A DNA stretch of 29,745 nucleotides. Origin: DAIOSQ01 sp036752465. GTDB taxonomy: Bacteria > Pseudomonadota > Gammaproteobacteria > Legionellales > Legionellaceae. Below are positions 8,924 through 16,956 of the stretch, one piece after another (the stretch's first letter is position 1; each line of letters opens with the position of its first letter). The stretch spans positions 1-29,745 of the forward strand of contig DAIOSQ010000005.1 in assembly GCA_036752465.1 (NCBI GenBank). Direction: 5' to 3'. Below the pieces are notes generated by a model. It was not told the DNA's origin and ran no database searches. It worked only from the letters and a program-made list of their open reading frames with translations. Made by a program: the position numbers and the translations under genes.

Positions 8924-10272
8924 AACATATCATACGCCATCATAGCTTAGCGCGCATCTTCGCGGCCTATGCCACAGCTGGTATCGTAAGCTCAGCGCCC
9001 TGGATTATTTCTATTCTCAGCATCTTGTTATTGGGTCTGTTTGTCTCGTTCACGCCAGGCTTACACACGTATGCCATGCAATTTCAGATCACCATTACCT
9101 ATCTGGTGGCCGGCAGTTTAATCACCAGTGGGTATGCACAAAATAGTTTTGCACGCTATGTTGCTGATCAAATGTATCAAAATTGCGCCGCTTATATCAT
9201 ACCCAATCTGCATGGTATGCTGTTGCTGCTCGCCTCGCTCGCAGGCGCACTCTCTCTGGCGTTGATCGTTATGGTTTTTCCAGCACAATCGATTGCCTAT
9301 CGATTGCTATTTATGGGCTGTTTTGTGACATTGAGCATGCTGTGGTTGTTGGTGAATTTATTAACCGGTTTACGCGATTACACCAGCATTGTCAGAGGTT
9401 TTGTGATCAGTTACAGCCTCATTGTGCTATTGGGTTATAGCTGTCGTCACTATCACCTAGAAGGTTTGCTGTTGGCCTATTTTTGCGGACAAGTATTATT
9501 GGTTATACTATTGATGAGCGCACTTTATCAGCAGTATCCAACCGATACCATTATCGATTTTCATTTTCTGCAAAAAAATAAGCTCTACAAAACTTTGCTG
9601 TGCAGTGGCATCTTGTTCAACCTCGCGATTTGGATTGATAAGTTTATGTTTTGGTATGCTCCAGCTACAGGTTACCATGTATTAGGTCCATTAAATGGTT
9701 CGCTATTTTATGATGTGCCCATTTTTATTGCCTATTTAACTGTCGTGCCGGGCATGGGGGTATTGTTATTTTTAATTGAAACTAATTTTGCTGACTACTA
9801 CCAACGCTTCCATGAAGGCATTGCCGAAGGCAAGTCCTTGAGTTACATACAAGTCATGCGCGACCAATTGATCTCGCACGCGTATCATGTGATTTTTTCG
9901 ATTGCTAAAATTCAAGCCGTTATTATCATGATTGTTTTTCAGCTTGGTCCACAAATACTGGCCCTGTTTCACATCTCAGCACTCTATACGCGCCTGCTGT
10001 TTATCGATGTGATCGGCACCAGCTTACAGATTGTGTATTTAGCCATTTTAAATTTGCTCTACTATATGGACAGCCGCAATGAAGCGTTGTTACTGACGGC
10101 CTTGCTGGTCACTCTGAATGGTTTATTAACGGCTTGGTCTATTCAGCTAGGACCTTTCTACTACGGATTTGGTTTTACCGCGGCTTTGACCGTTTGTTGC
10201 ATCTACGGCTTGCGGCTGTTGGACCGCGAATTATACCTGTTGGAGTATAAAATTATTATGTTGCGTGAGTGA
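8899..10272 (+). CDS. pelG: PelG, polytopic inner-membrane transporter subunit (MATE/MOP-like)
   Basis: The 457-residue protein is almost entirely hydrophobic, with about twelve predicted membrane spans, and begins MAGIGFSLKHIIR, typical of PelG. It belongs to the MOP flippase-like group and forms the inner-membrane channel complex with PelD, PelE and PelF. Length agrees with the Pseudomonas protein (456 residues). The polar loop ETNFADYYQRFHEGI near the middle is characteristic of the family. The start lies 25 bases inside pelF and has GAGGAG upstream. It is the last gene of the operon: 18 bases downstream the phaC1 stop arrives from the opposite strand, and no obvious terminator hairpin was seen in the gap. 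Confidence 0.92.
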   Translation: MAGIGFSLKHIIRHHSLARIFAAYATAGIVSSAPWIISILSILLLGLFVSFTPGLHTYAMQFQITITYLVAGSLITSGYAQNSFARYVADQMYQNCAAYIIPNLHGMLLLLASLAGALSLALIVMVFPAQSIAYRLLFMGCFVTLSMLWLLVNLLTGLRDYTSIVRGFVISYSLIVLLGYSCRHYHLEGLLLAYFCGQVLLVILLMSALYQQYPTDTIIDFHFLQKNKLYKTLLCSGILFNLAIWIDKFMFWYAPATGYHVLGPLNGSLFYDVPIFIAYLTVVPGMGVLLFLIETNFADYYQRFHEGIAEGKSLSYIQVMRDQLISHAYHVIFSIAKIQAVIIMIVFQLGPQILALFHISALYTRLLFIDVIGTSLQIVYLAILNLLYYMDSRNEALLLTALLVTLNGLLTAWSIQLGPFYYGFGFTAALTVCCIYGLRLLDRELYLLEYKIIMLRE

Positions 10273-10290
10273 AACACGCACAGTCATCCG

Positions 10291-12093
10291 TTAATGATTG
10301 GCCAGTGCTGCTGGGGCTGAATGGGACTCAGGTCGAAGCACCTGGCATTGGCTGGCTTGATAGACATAGTTTCCCGGAGCTGCGCACAGACCTTGCAGAG
10401 GTAAGTTCGCCCAGTGCGGCGCAGGGATAAGCTCCCCTGACCGCTGCTGCAACCATGCCAGCCACACAGGCCACCACGAACCACTGTGGTACTGCGCTTG
10501 GGCCAACCATGCGTCCGCTGTGCTGGCAGCCGAATCGTTCAAATAATAGCCATACTTTTCGCTACCTGGTGGAATAATGATCCCGGCAATATGGCCTGAA
10601 CCACCCAACAGAAAACGTTTCGGTCCGCGCATGCGCTGGAAACCCTCATAGGTGGTTTGCCATGGGGCAATGTGATCTTTCTTGGTGGAAACAAAAAATG
10701 CAGGCACATCAATCATATTGACATCTAAAGGCACATTATTGATGACAATTTTACCAGGTTTGATCAAGTCATTATGCAAATACATCCAGCGCAAATACTG
10801 TGAGTGCATGCGCGCGGGCATATTGGTGGTATCCATGTTCCAGAACAGCATATCGAACGGTGGCGGTGGTTTACCATGGAGATAATTGCGGATGAAAAAA
10901 GCCCATATCAAGTCACTGGCACGCAATGAATTAAAGGCGCTCGCCATCCATTCACCTTCAAGATAACCATTTTTTTGCATGCGCGTTTCAACTTTGGCAA
11001 TTTGTTGTTCATCTACAAACACCGCAATATCACCCGGATCACTGAAGTCAATCATGGTTGCTAAAAAAGTGGCGGAGCGAATGGCTGTGAGCTTGAGTTG
11101 TTGCTGATACGCCAGCAACATAGACAACAAGGTACCGCCGATGCAAAAACCCAGCGTATTAACTTGCTTAACCTGTAATTGTTGCTGTATGACTTGAACA
11201 GCGGTCATCGCTCCTGCGAGCAAATAATCTTCCAAACCCTTATGGGCAAATGTATGATCTGGATTTGCCCAAGAAATAACGAATACGGTTATACCCTGAG
11301 CAACTAACCAGCCAATCAGTGAATTGTTTGCACTGAGATCAAGTATGTAGTACTTATTGATCCATGGTGGGATGATTAGCAATGGAACTGCGCTGACCGC
11401 GCTGGTTTGCGGCGTATATTGTATGAGCTCCATCAAAGCGTTACTAAAAATGACTTTGCCTGCAGTGGTTGCGAGATTTTCACCGACTTTGAACGCGCTT
11501 TTATCGGTCATGGTTATGACCAGGCGCGCATTGCCTGCTGCAAAGTCTGTCAACAGGTTTTGCAGACCTAATAACAAATTTTTACCGTGACTTTGCAGCG
11601 TAATCGCCATCAGTTGGGGATTCGTCTGAAGAAAATTATCTGGTGACAACGCATCAAGATACTGACGGGTAAAAAATTGTACGCGTCGCAGCAGTGCTTT
11701 ATCAGCACAGTTGAGATGCTCCAACCAGGAATGAATGTGTTCCCTGGCCAATAAATAATGTTGCGTAAGCATATTGAAGAACAGATTATGCACCCACTCA
11801 TCCGCACTGAAGCGCTTGTCGTTGATTGGCATCACCGTACCCGCCAAACCATGCCGCAGTTGTGCCTGCCATAGCTCCATTGCATCCTGACAATAAGCGG
11901 CAATCATCTGTTGCAGTGGCTGCAGATTAGAACCGACGACGCTGAGCAAGTCCAAATAGTCTTCTGAACTATCCAACCAACGTTCGAGCAGCTTGAACAG
12001 TTGTGCAGGTTCTTGCGTAAAGCGTTGTAGCAACGCCTGACTTTTTTCCATGATGGCTTGCAGAATAACTTTCAGTTCTATGTCTTGGTTCAT
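10291..12093 (-). CDS. phaC: Class I poly(3-hydroxyalkanoate) synthase (first copy)
   Basis: The 600-residue protein joins (R)-3-hydroxyacyl-CoA units into PHA granules. The lipase-like box GFCIGG holds the nucleophile Cys317; Asp473 (in STKKDHIAPW) and His501 (in GGSGHIAG) complete the triad, at spacings close to those of the Cupriavidus enzyme (C319, D480, H508). The N-terminal PhaC_N region and the alpha/beta hydrolase core (LLIIPPWINKYYILDL) are intact. The ATG at 12093 is preferred over an in-frame GTG at 12117 because AAGAGA lies just upstream of it and the length fits. A promoter is visible at 12150-12178. It differs clearly from the second synthase at 12711-14501, so the two are not a recent duplication. 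Convergent with pelG. Confidence 0.95.
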   Translation of the reverse strand: MNQDIELKVILQAIMEKSQALLQRFTQEPAQLFKLLERWLDSSEDYLDLLSVVGSNLQPLQQMIAAYCQDAMELWQAQLRHGLAGTVMPINDKRFSADEWVHNLFFNMLTQHYLLAREHIHSWLEHLNCADKALLRRVQFFTRQYLDALSPDNFLQTNPQLMAITLQSHGKNLLLGLQNLLTDFAAGNARLVITMTDKSAFKVGENLATTAGKVIFSNALMELIQYTPQTSAVSAVPLLIIPPWINKYYILDLSANNSLIGWLVAQGITVFVISWANPDHTFAHKGLEDYLLAGAMTAVQVIQQQLQVKQVNTLGFCIGGTLLSMLLAYQQQLKLTAIRSATFLATMIDFSDPGDIAVFVDEQQIAKVETRMQKNGYLEGEWMASAFNSLRASDLIWAFFIRNYLHGKPPPPFDMLFWNMDTTNMPARMHSQYLRWMYLHNDLIKPGKIVINNVPLDVNMIDVPAFFVSTKKDHIAPWQTTYEGFQRMRGPKRFLLGGSGHIAGIIIPPGSEKYGYYLNDSAASTADAWLAQAQYHSGSWWPVWLAWLQQRSGELIPAPHWANLPLQGLCAAPGNYVYQASQCQVLRPESHSAPAALANH

Positions 12094-12149
12094 CAAATCT
12101 CTTTGGTAACGAGTCACTTCGTAGCAAGGAATAGCGCAAGGTCAAAGCC

Positions 12150-12178
12150 ATCATAAAACAAACGCTCTAGGGTAGCAA
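12150..12178 (-). promoter_or_regulatory. Likely sigma-70 promoter of phaC1
   Basis: On the - strand TTGCTA (12178-12173, 4 of 6 matches to the -35 consensus) is followed after 17 bases by TATGAT (12155-12150, 5 of 6 matches to the -10). Transcription would begin near 12143, leaving a leader of about 50 bases before the ATG at 12093. This suggests that phaC1 can be transcribed independently of the phasin gene. Confidence 0.55.
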
Positions 12179-12183
12179 TAGAG

Positions 12184-12197
12184 TTGGGCGTACCCAA
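12184..12197. other. Small inverted repeat upstream of phaC1
   Basis: TTGGG and CCCAA flank CGTA (12184-12197), just upstream of the predicted phaC1 -35 box. CTCTA and TAGAG (12165-12182) form a second short inverted pair overlapping the -35. Either could be an operator. Both are short and may be chance. Confidence 0.25.
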
Positions 12198-12297
12198 GCT
12201 CGCGCCATCATCCTAGGGGTTAATGCGTGCGTACAATGCTATGCCACATGGCTCACAGAGATTGGTTAAAGGGGGAAAATAATAACGCTAAAGGGAT

Positions 12298-12319
12298 GAT
12301 GCCGGGCAATCCCGGCACC
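12298..12319 (-). terminator. Stem-loop downstream of phasin gene
   Basis: Reading the - strand, TGCCGGG, loop ATTG and CCCGGCA form a perfect 7-bp GC-rich stem at 12317-12300, extendable by two more pairs with one wobble. It lies 12 bases after the phasin stop. The sequence after it is only moderately T-rich (TCATCCCTTT), so it is a weak intrinsic terminator, or a hairpin that stabilises the 3' end of an abundant phasin message. Confidence 0.55.
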
Positions 12320-12329
12320 GTGATAACCA

Positions 12330-12626
12330 TTATTGCTTGCTTTTGCTTTCAGCTTTTACTTTGGTTTCTTGATTGAAAGACACCAAAGCTTTTTCAATGA
12401 TTTGAAATGATTTTTGCATGTATTCCAGTGCTTTATGACCATTAGAAATAGCAAGTTCAAGTTGCTTTTCTAGAAATTCTTCCGGCTTGGCGACTTTTGA
12501 AAAATCTTCAGGTTTAGGATAGCTATAGCTTTGTATAGTTTTGGCATTCAGTTCAGCCAAAGCTTGAAAAGGCTCTTGCGCGTTTTTGAACATATTTGAT
12601 ACTTTTTCAAAATATTCTTGACTCAT
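12330..12626 (-). CDS. phaP: Small phasin-family PHA granule protein
   Basis: The 98-residue protein begins MSQEYFEKVSNMFKNAQEPF and continues with NAKTIQSYSYPKPEDFSKVAKPEEFLEKQ, an amphipathic helical sequence rich in Lys, Glu, Ala and Gln, typical of short phasins that coat PHA granules. It ends in a Lys/Ser tail and has no signal peptide. The ATG at 12626 is chosen because GGAGAAA lies 6-7 bases upstream; an earlier ATG at 12656 has no ribosome binding site and lies within the predicted start of transcription and operator region. It sits between two PHA synthase genes on the same strand and has its own strong promoter. The family is short and low-complexity, so the name relies partly on context. 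Confidence 0.8.
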   Translation of the reverse strand: MSQEYFEKVSNMFKNAQEPFQALAELNAKTIQSYSYPKPEDFSKVAKPEEFLEKQLELAISNGHKALEYMQKSFQIIEKALVSFNQETKVKAESKSKQ

Positions 12627-12655
12627 GTGATTTTCTCCGATTAATTTATGTTGCA

Positions 12656-12682
12656 CTGCACAATGAAACTATATACGTGCAG
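12656..12682. promoter_or_regulatory. Inverted repeat around the phasin -10 box (candidate PhaR operator)
   Basis: CTGCAC (12656-12661) and GTGCAG (12677-12682) form a perfect 6-bp inverted repeat separated by 15 bases that contain the predicted phasin -10. Next to it, on the - strand, GCTGC occurs twice in tandem within the promoter spacer. PhaR repressors of other bacteria are known to bind TGC-rich or CTGC/GCAG sites near phasin promoters, and a phaR gene lies 3 kb away. Assignment to PhaR is an inference. Confidence 0.5.
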
Positions 12683-12697
12683 CGCAGCAATTGTCAA
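12668..12697 (-). promoter_or_regulatory. Strong promoter of the phasin gene
   Basis: On the - strand a perfect -35 TTGACA (12697-12692) is followed by 18 bases and TATAGT (12673-12668; 5 of 6). An alternative -10 of TATATA gives a 16-base spacing. The start of transcription would be near 12660, about 35 bases before the ATG. This is the best promoter match of the PHA region, as expected for an abundant granule protein. Confidence 0.65.
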
Positions 12698-12710
12698 GTG
12701 TTCCAACTCG

Positions 12711-14501
12711 TTACTTTTGAAAGACGTATGTTCCTGGCGCTGGTGGCAGTGCAACATCCAGCTTCCGTTTGGGCACGCGTTTGATGGTGCTGCGATTAGC
12801 TAACCAATCATGCCATGCCAGCCACCAGGAGCCATCACACTTCTCAGCTGATTTTAACCATTTTTTCGGTCCCCAATAGGGCTCATCTTTTTTACTTTCA
12901 TGGATAAAATAGAATCGTCGTGGATGATTGGGTTCACTGATAATCCCTGCATTATGTCCGCCTTTAGCCAGCACAAAGGTCAGATCAGTATTGGTCATTA
13001 AGTTGATCTTATATACGGATTTCCAAGGTGATACGTGGTCTTTTTCCGTACTGACAGCAAAGATGGGCACATCAATATCTTTAGGCGCCACCAACATGTC
13101 TTCAATATGAAAATGCCCTGCAGCAAACTCGTTGCGCAAAAATAATTTCTCTAGATATTCGGTGTGCATTTTCGTGGGCATTCTGGTGGCATCTGCATTC
13201 CAGGCCAGCAGGTCAATCATGCCACGTTCAGTGCCATGCATATAGTCATCGACCATTTTTGACCAAATTAAATCGTACGACCGCAACATCTGGAAAGATC
13301 CTGCCATTTGTTTGGTATCCAAGTAACCTTGTTCCCACATAATATTTTTTAGGAATGAAATCTCACTTTCGGTGATAAAAACCATCAGCTCACCCGCCTC
13401 GGTAAAATCACCTTGTGACGCCAGCAATGTTAAACTTTTGAGTCGTCGATCTTTATCTCGCCCCATTGCAGCAGCCACAATCATCGCCATGGTACCACCT
13501 AAGCAATAGCCCATTAAGTGAATTTGGCTGGCCGGCAGCAATCGTTCTATGGTGTCGATTGAAGCCATAGCGCCTTGGCGATAATAATCATCCATCCCCA
13601 TATCACGGTCTTCTTTGCCGGGATTGCGCCAAGAAATCATGAACACGGTATGCCCCTGTGAAACCAACCAGCGCACCAGTGAATTCTCTGGTGATAAGTC
13701 TAAAATATAGTATTTCATAATCCAGGCCGGGATAATCAGCACAGGTTCTTTGTATACCAAATCAGTTTGTGGTTCATATTGAATCAATTCAATCAGATGG
13801 TTGCTAAATACCACCTTGCCCGGAGTAATTGCGACATTCTTGCCCGGTATAAAATGCTCTGCACCGGGTGGCGGCAAGCCAGCAGCTCTGGTTAACATAT
13901 GCTTAACGGCAAGCTGCGAACCTTGAATTAAATTAACTCCCGCTGACTCAATGGTTCTTTTGAATAAATCAGGATTAAAGTACACAAAATTGGATGGACA
14001 CATCGCGTCCAATATTTGACGAGTACAGAATGAAATGGTCCGCTCAACACGGCTAGAAATCCCCGGAACCCTTGAGGTCGCATGTCGCCACCATTCTTCC
14101 ATTTGCAAAAAACTTTCGGCATATAGTCGCCACGGCATAGACTGCCAACTATCGCTGCTAAACCGCACATCGCTGGTCTGCGCAATGGGCTCATTAGAAA
14201 GCACGTTATGCAAGAATTCACCATAATGCATGGCCGGATAACACAGCAAGTCTAGTGTGTGGCCAGGCGACTGCGCCAACTGCCACATCCATGCACTATA
14301 AGCCGTACCAATCGCTGCAGGACTCATGCCCATGCTGACTTTGCCAAGATTTGCTTGATAGGTTTTGTTAAAAATGTTGAAAAAATATCTAAGCTCTTCA
14401 GCTGGCAACCGCGTTAATGGACTGGTTTTAGACTCGGTAGTGCCGCTGACATTGGCCGCGGTCGTTTGCGGTACAAGCTCGCTATGCTTCGCAGGTTTCA
14501 T
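12711..14501 (-). CDS. phaC: Class I poly(3-hydroxyalkanoate) synthase (second copy)
   Basis: This 596-residue PHA synthase carries the box GYCLGG with nucleophile Cys333, Asp488 (STEKDHVSPW) and His516 (KGGHNAGII), so all three catalytic residues are present. The region VLIIPAWIMKYYILDLSPEN and the conserved FMISWRNPG are typical of class I enzymes. The ATG at 14501 is chosen because AAGGAC lies upstream at good spacing; the frame is open 25 codons further but without support. The N-terminal 40 residues are polar and variable, as is common in PhaC. The phasin gene lies downstream on the same strand, 85 bases away, with its own promoter. Two complete synthases may differ in substrate range or in timing. 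Confidence 0.95.
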   Translation of the reverse strand: MKPAKHSELVPQTTAANVSGTTESKTSPLTRLPAEELRYFFNIFNKTYQANLGKVSMGMSPAAIGTAYSAWMWQLAQSPGHTLDLLCYPAMHYGEFLHNVLSNEPIAQTSDVRFSSDSWQSMPWRLYAESFLQMEEWWRHATSRVPGISSRVERTISFCTRQILDAMCPSNFVYFNPDLFKRTIESAGVNLIQGSQLAVKHMLTRAAGLPPPGAEHFIPGKNVAITPGKVVFSNHLIELIQYEPQTDLVYKEPVLIIPAWIMKYYILDLSPENSLVRWLVSQGHTVFMISWRNPGKEDRDMGMDDYYRQGAMASIDTIERLLPASQIHLMGYCLGGTMAMIVAAAMGRDKDRRLKSLTLLASQGDFTEAGELMVFITESEISFLKNIMWEQGYLDTKQMAGSFQMLRSYDLIWSKMVDDYMHGTERGMIDLLAWNADATRMPTKMHTEYLEKLFLRNEFAAGHFHIEDMLVAPKDIDVPIFAVSTEKDHVSPWKSVYKINLMTNTDLTFVLAKGGHNAGIISEPNHPRRFYFIHESKKDEPYWGPKKWLKSAEKCDGSWWLAWHDWLANRSTIKRVPKRKLDVALPPAPGTYVFQK

Positions 14502-14680
14502 CGCTATGTCCTTATAGTATGCTGATAAATAGACCCAAAAATCTCCACCATTATCTATCCTAGCATATAACCGCAAAAAGCACAGGTAACCCGCTGATTA
14601 TTGTAGCGAACAAGCCGCGCGTGCTTAGCGTGACGTGCCCTCCTGCCACGCTACCTAGCCCGTAACTTGAACGGAATCTA

Positions 14681-14690
14681 GGGGTCAGAC
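14681..14690. repeat. GGGGTCAGAC motif, inverted partner at 15560-15569
   Basis: GGGGTCAGAC lies in the 300-base gap between phaC2 and phaB1. An inverted near-copy (GTCTGACCTC, 9 of 10 matches) lies just after the phaB1 stop, so the two bracket phaB1. Motifs of this type occur in REP-like elements of several proteobacteria. This is weak evidence for a bracketed insertion. The rest of the gap (14502-14802) shows no gene; a TATGAT at 14765-14770 could be the phaB1 -10 but has no good -35. Confidence 0.25.
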
Positions 14691-14802
14691 AATCGTTGCC
14701 GAGGTGCAAAAAACCAAGCAATACAAGCAGCCTGGGTATATACGAAGATCACTATTTATGCGAGTATGATAGAGTCTTTGTAACACTGAATAAGGAAGGT
14801 TG

Positions 14803-15546
14803 ATGATGGAAAAAAAAGTGGCGGTGATAACAGGTGGTGCAGGCGGCATTGGCTCTGCTATTTCGCAACGGCTCGCTAAACACTACCAAACCATTGCATG
14901 CTATTTTAAGAATGGCAACCACGATGAAGCCAAACAATGGCAATTGGCACAAAAAGCGGCTGGTTTCGAGATAGAAATTATCTATGGCGACATTGCAAAA
15001 TTTGCAGATTGTGAAACCATCGCAGCATCTATCAAAGAACGTTACGGCCAAATCGATGTTTTAGTAAACAACGCAGGCAATACCGATGACAGCAGCTTAA
15101 AAAAAATGACACCTCAACAATGGCAACAAATTATTGATTCTAACTTGACCGGTGTTTTCAATATGACGCGCAACGTGCTGCCCATCATGCTAGAAAAAAA
15201 CTTTGGACGCATTATCACCATTTCATCGATTAATGGCAGAAAAGGACAGTTTGGTCAGTGTAATTATGCCGCAACTAAGTCTGCCTTATATGGCTTCAGC
15301 AAAAGTTTAGCGCTGGAAGTGGCCAGCAAAGGCATCACCGTCAATACAATTTCCCCAGGCTATACCAAGACCAGCATGCTAGATAGTGTCAAGGAAGACA
15401 TACTAAATGCAATCATTGCAGACATTCCGGTTGGCCGGCTCGCAGAACCTGCTGAAATTGCTGCTGCTGTGGAATTTTTAGCATCACATGAAGCTGCTTT
15501 TATCACCGGGGCAAATTTAGACATCAATGGTGGCCAGTACATGTAG
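14803..15546 (+). CDS. phaB: Acetoacetyl-CoA reductase PhaB-like, SDR family (first copy)
   Basis: NADPH-dependent reductase of the short-chain dehydrogenase family (about 247 residues) that makes (R)-3-hydroxybutyryl-CoA for the PHA synthases. Visible motifs are the nucleotide-binding TGGAGGIG near the N-terminus, LVNNAG, and SSINGRKGQFGQCNYAATKSA with the catalytic Ser, Tyr and Lys. The stretch NTISPGYTKTSML is typical of PhaB. Two ATG codons stand in tandem (14803 and 14806) behind AAGGAAGG; either can be the start. It lies upstream of phaR on the same strand and close to both phaC genes, which supports the role in PHA synthesis rather than in fatty acid synthesis (FabG). Identity with the second copy at 16125-16865 is only moderate. 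Confidence 0.88.
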   Translation: MMEKKVAVITGGAGGIGSAISQRLAKHYQTIACYFKNGNHDEAKQWQLAQKAAGFEIEIIYGDIAKFADCETIAASIKERYGQIDVLVNNAGNTDDSSLKKMTPQQWQQIIDSNLTGVFNMTRNVLPIMLEKNFGRIITISSINGRKGQFGQCNYAATKSALYGFSKSLALEVASKGITVNTISPGYTKTSMLDSVKEDILNAIIADIPVGRLAEPAEIAAAVEFLASHEAAFITGANLDINGGQYM

Positions 15547-15566
15547 ACCAAATCCTGGAGTCTGAC

Positions 15567-15590
15567 CTCCCGCACGTTTGTTGCGCGGGG
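15567..15590 (+). terminator. Stem-loop between phaB1 and phaR
   Basis: CTCCCGCA pairs with TGCG-C-GGGG around a 7-base loop, giving 8 pairs (one wobble) with one bulged C. It starts 20 bases after the phaB1 stop. No T-run follows, so it may cause partial termination or protect the message end rather than stop transcription fully. Confidence 0.4.
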
Positions 15591-15634
15591 GGCAGAGTAT
15601 ACCAGTAACGACAATTTTCCCCGCAGGAGGCAGC

Positions 15635-16057
15635 ATGCCAGCCACGGACAAACCAAGCAAACAGATCAAAAAATACAAAAATCGTCGCCTATATGATACG
15701 GACACAAGCCAGTACATCACGGTCGATGATTTGCAGCGTTACGTGCTGGAAGGGACTGTCTTTGTGGTTACAGAAGCGGCCAGTGGCAAAGACATTACCA
15801 ACGCTACTTTGTTACAGATTTTTGTAGAAATGGAGTCAACCGCTCTGCCATTCTTGTCTGCACAGATGTTGCGACAATTGATTGTAATCGCGCAGCATCC
15901 CATGAGTCAGTCGTTCAAAAGCATGCTGGAACAGGCGATGCAGCTGATACAACAGCAGATGCAACAGAATCAGTATCTGCCGGGCTACCAGCAAGTAACC
16001 GAACTCTGGCAGCAACATGTGCAACAGTTCTTTGCTCACTGGCGACACAAGCCCTGA
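15635..16057 (+). CDS. phaR: PhaR, PHA synthesis repressor and granule sensor
   Basis: The 140-residue protein has the PHB/PHA accumulation regulator DNA-binding domain in its first 65 residues (IKKYKNRRLYDTDTSQYITVDDL is diagnostic), followed by the PHB_acc region (FLSAQMLRQLIVIAQHPM) and a Gln-rich C-terminus. PhaR proteins repress phasin and their own genes and are released when they bind nascent PHA. The ATG at 15635 has AGGAGG a few bases upstream; the frame is open a little further but the family starts here. The gene follows phaB1 after 88 bases and is probably cotranscribed, at least in part. A likely target is the phasin promoter at 12656-12697. Confidence 0.93.
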   Translation: MPATDKPSKQIKKYKNRRLYDTDTSQYITVDDLQRYVLEGTVFVVTEAASGKDITNATLLQIFVEMESTALPFLSAQMLRQLIVIAQHPMSQSFKSMLEQAMQLIQQQMQQNQYLPGYQQVTELWQQHVQQFFAHWRHKP

Positions 16058-16080
16058 ACGAGTACAATCCTCTTACGACA

Positions 16081-16124
16081 CCACCCAAACAAGCTTCGCC
16101 CACCGAGGACATAGCTTGTGGTGG
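16081..16124. terminator. Bidirectional stem-loop between convergent phaR and phaB2
   Basis: ACAAGCT (16089-16095) pairs with AGCTTGT (16113-16119), and CCACC (16081-16085) with GGTGG (16120-16124), leaving a three-base bulge and a 17-base loop. It occupies the gap between two convergent stops, the usual place for a shared terminator. There is no T-run on either strand. Confidence 0.4.
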
Positions 16125-16865
16125 CTATGACATATAAATGCCACCATTCACCGCAAGATTCGCACCGGTCATAAATCCACTGCGTTCTGAAGCTAAAAAA
16201 GCAATGGACCAAGCAATATCTTCAGGTTTGGCCAACCGCCCTACTGGAATTTTCTCAATAATTTTTTGTAGCACATGCTCTGGCACACTCATGACCATCT
16301 TGCTTTCTACGTAACCCGGAGAAATGGAGTTCACAGTAATGCCATGCTTGGCGACTTCCTGCGCCAGACTTTTGGTAAAGCCGTACACCCCGGATTTCGC
16401 AGAGGAGTAGTTGGTTTGCCCGTATTGACCTTTTTCGCCATTAACAGAAGAGATATTGATGATGCGACCATAACGGCGCTCTATCATGCCATTTATGAAT
16501 TGGCGAGTGACGTTAAACATGCTATCTAAATCGGTGTGCACCACTTCATTCCATTGGGTAGGGGTCATTTTATGAAAGGTAACATCGTTTATTGTTCCGG
16601 CACCATTCACCAGAATATCGACAGGACCAAAACGCTTTTCTACATCCGTTGCCATGGCCGCACAACTGTCAAAATCTGTGACATTCATGTGCGCGAGTCC
16701 AATGTCAAAGCCAAGCTTTTTTTGTTGTGACTGCCACTCAAGGCTCTTATCTTGTGCAGCACAATCAGCCGCAATCACCTTAGCCCCCAACTGATGAAAC
16801 TCCCTGCAAATTGCAGTACCGATCACGCCTAAGCCTCCAGTAACCAAAGCAATTTTATCTTTCAT
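16125..16865 (-). CDS. phaB: Acetoacetyl-CoA reductase PhaB-like, SDR family (second copy)
   Basis: A 246-residue short-chain dehydrogenase with the nucleotide-binding TGGLGVIG, LVNGAG, the active-site SSVNGEKGQYGQTNYSSAKSG (Ser, Tyr, Lys) and NSISPGYVESKMV, features of acetoacetyl-CoA reductase. The ATG at 16865 has AAGGAAC upstream. The second PhaB is convergent with phaR and lies on the other strand from the first. It shares the motif pattern but clearly differs in sequence, so it is an old duplicate or has a separate origin. Its upstream DNA is rich in palindromes, suggesting separate control. FabG is the main alternative, but the context and the GEKGQYGQ motif favour PhaB. Confidence 0.88.
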   Translation of the reverse strand: MKDKIALVTGGLGVIGTAICREFHQLGAKVIAADCAAQDKSLEWQSQQKKLGFDIGLAHMNVTDFDSCAAMATDVEKRFGPVDILVNGAGTINDVTFHKMTPTQWNEVVHTDLDSMFNVTRQFINGMIERRYGRIINISSVNGEKGQYGQTNYSSAKSGVYGFTKSLAQEVAKHGITVNSISPGYVESKMVMSVPEHVLQKIIEKIPVGRLAKPEDIAWSIAFLASERSGFMTGANLAVNGGIYMS

Positions 16866-16920
16866 GTGAGTTCCTTAATAACGTTAACAATCCTAGCAGG
16901 TAACATTAGCAACCTTTACA

Positions 16921-16934
16921 TTAACTGTAGTTAA
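16921..16934. promoter_or_regulatory. Palindrome upstream of phaB2
   Basis: TTAACT and AGTTAA flank GT, giving a perfect 14-base inverted repeat about 55 bases upstream of the phaB2 start. GTTAAC hexamers recur nearby at 16883 and 16930. This is a plausible operator for an unknown regulator. Confidence 0.4.
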
Positions 16935-16956
16935 CATAGTCCAATCTGTCTAGTTA

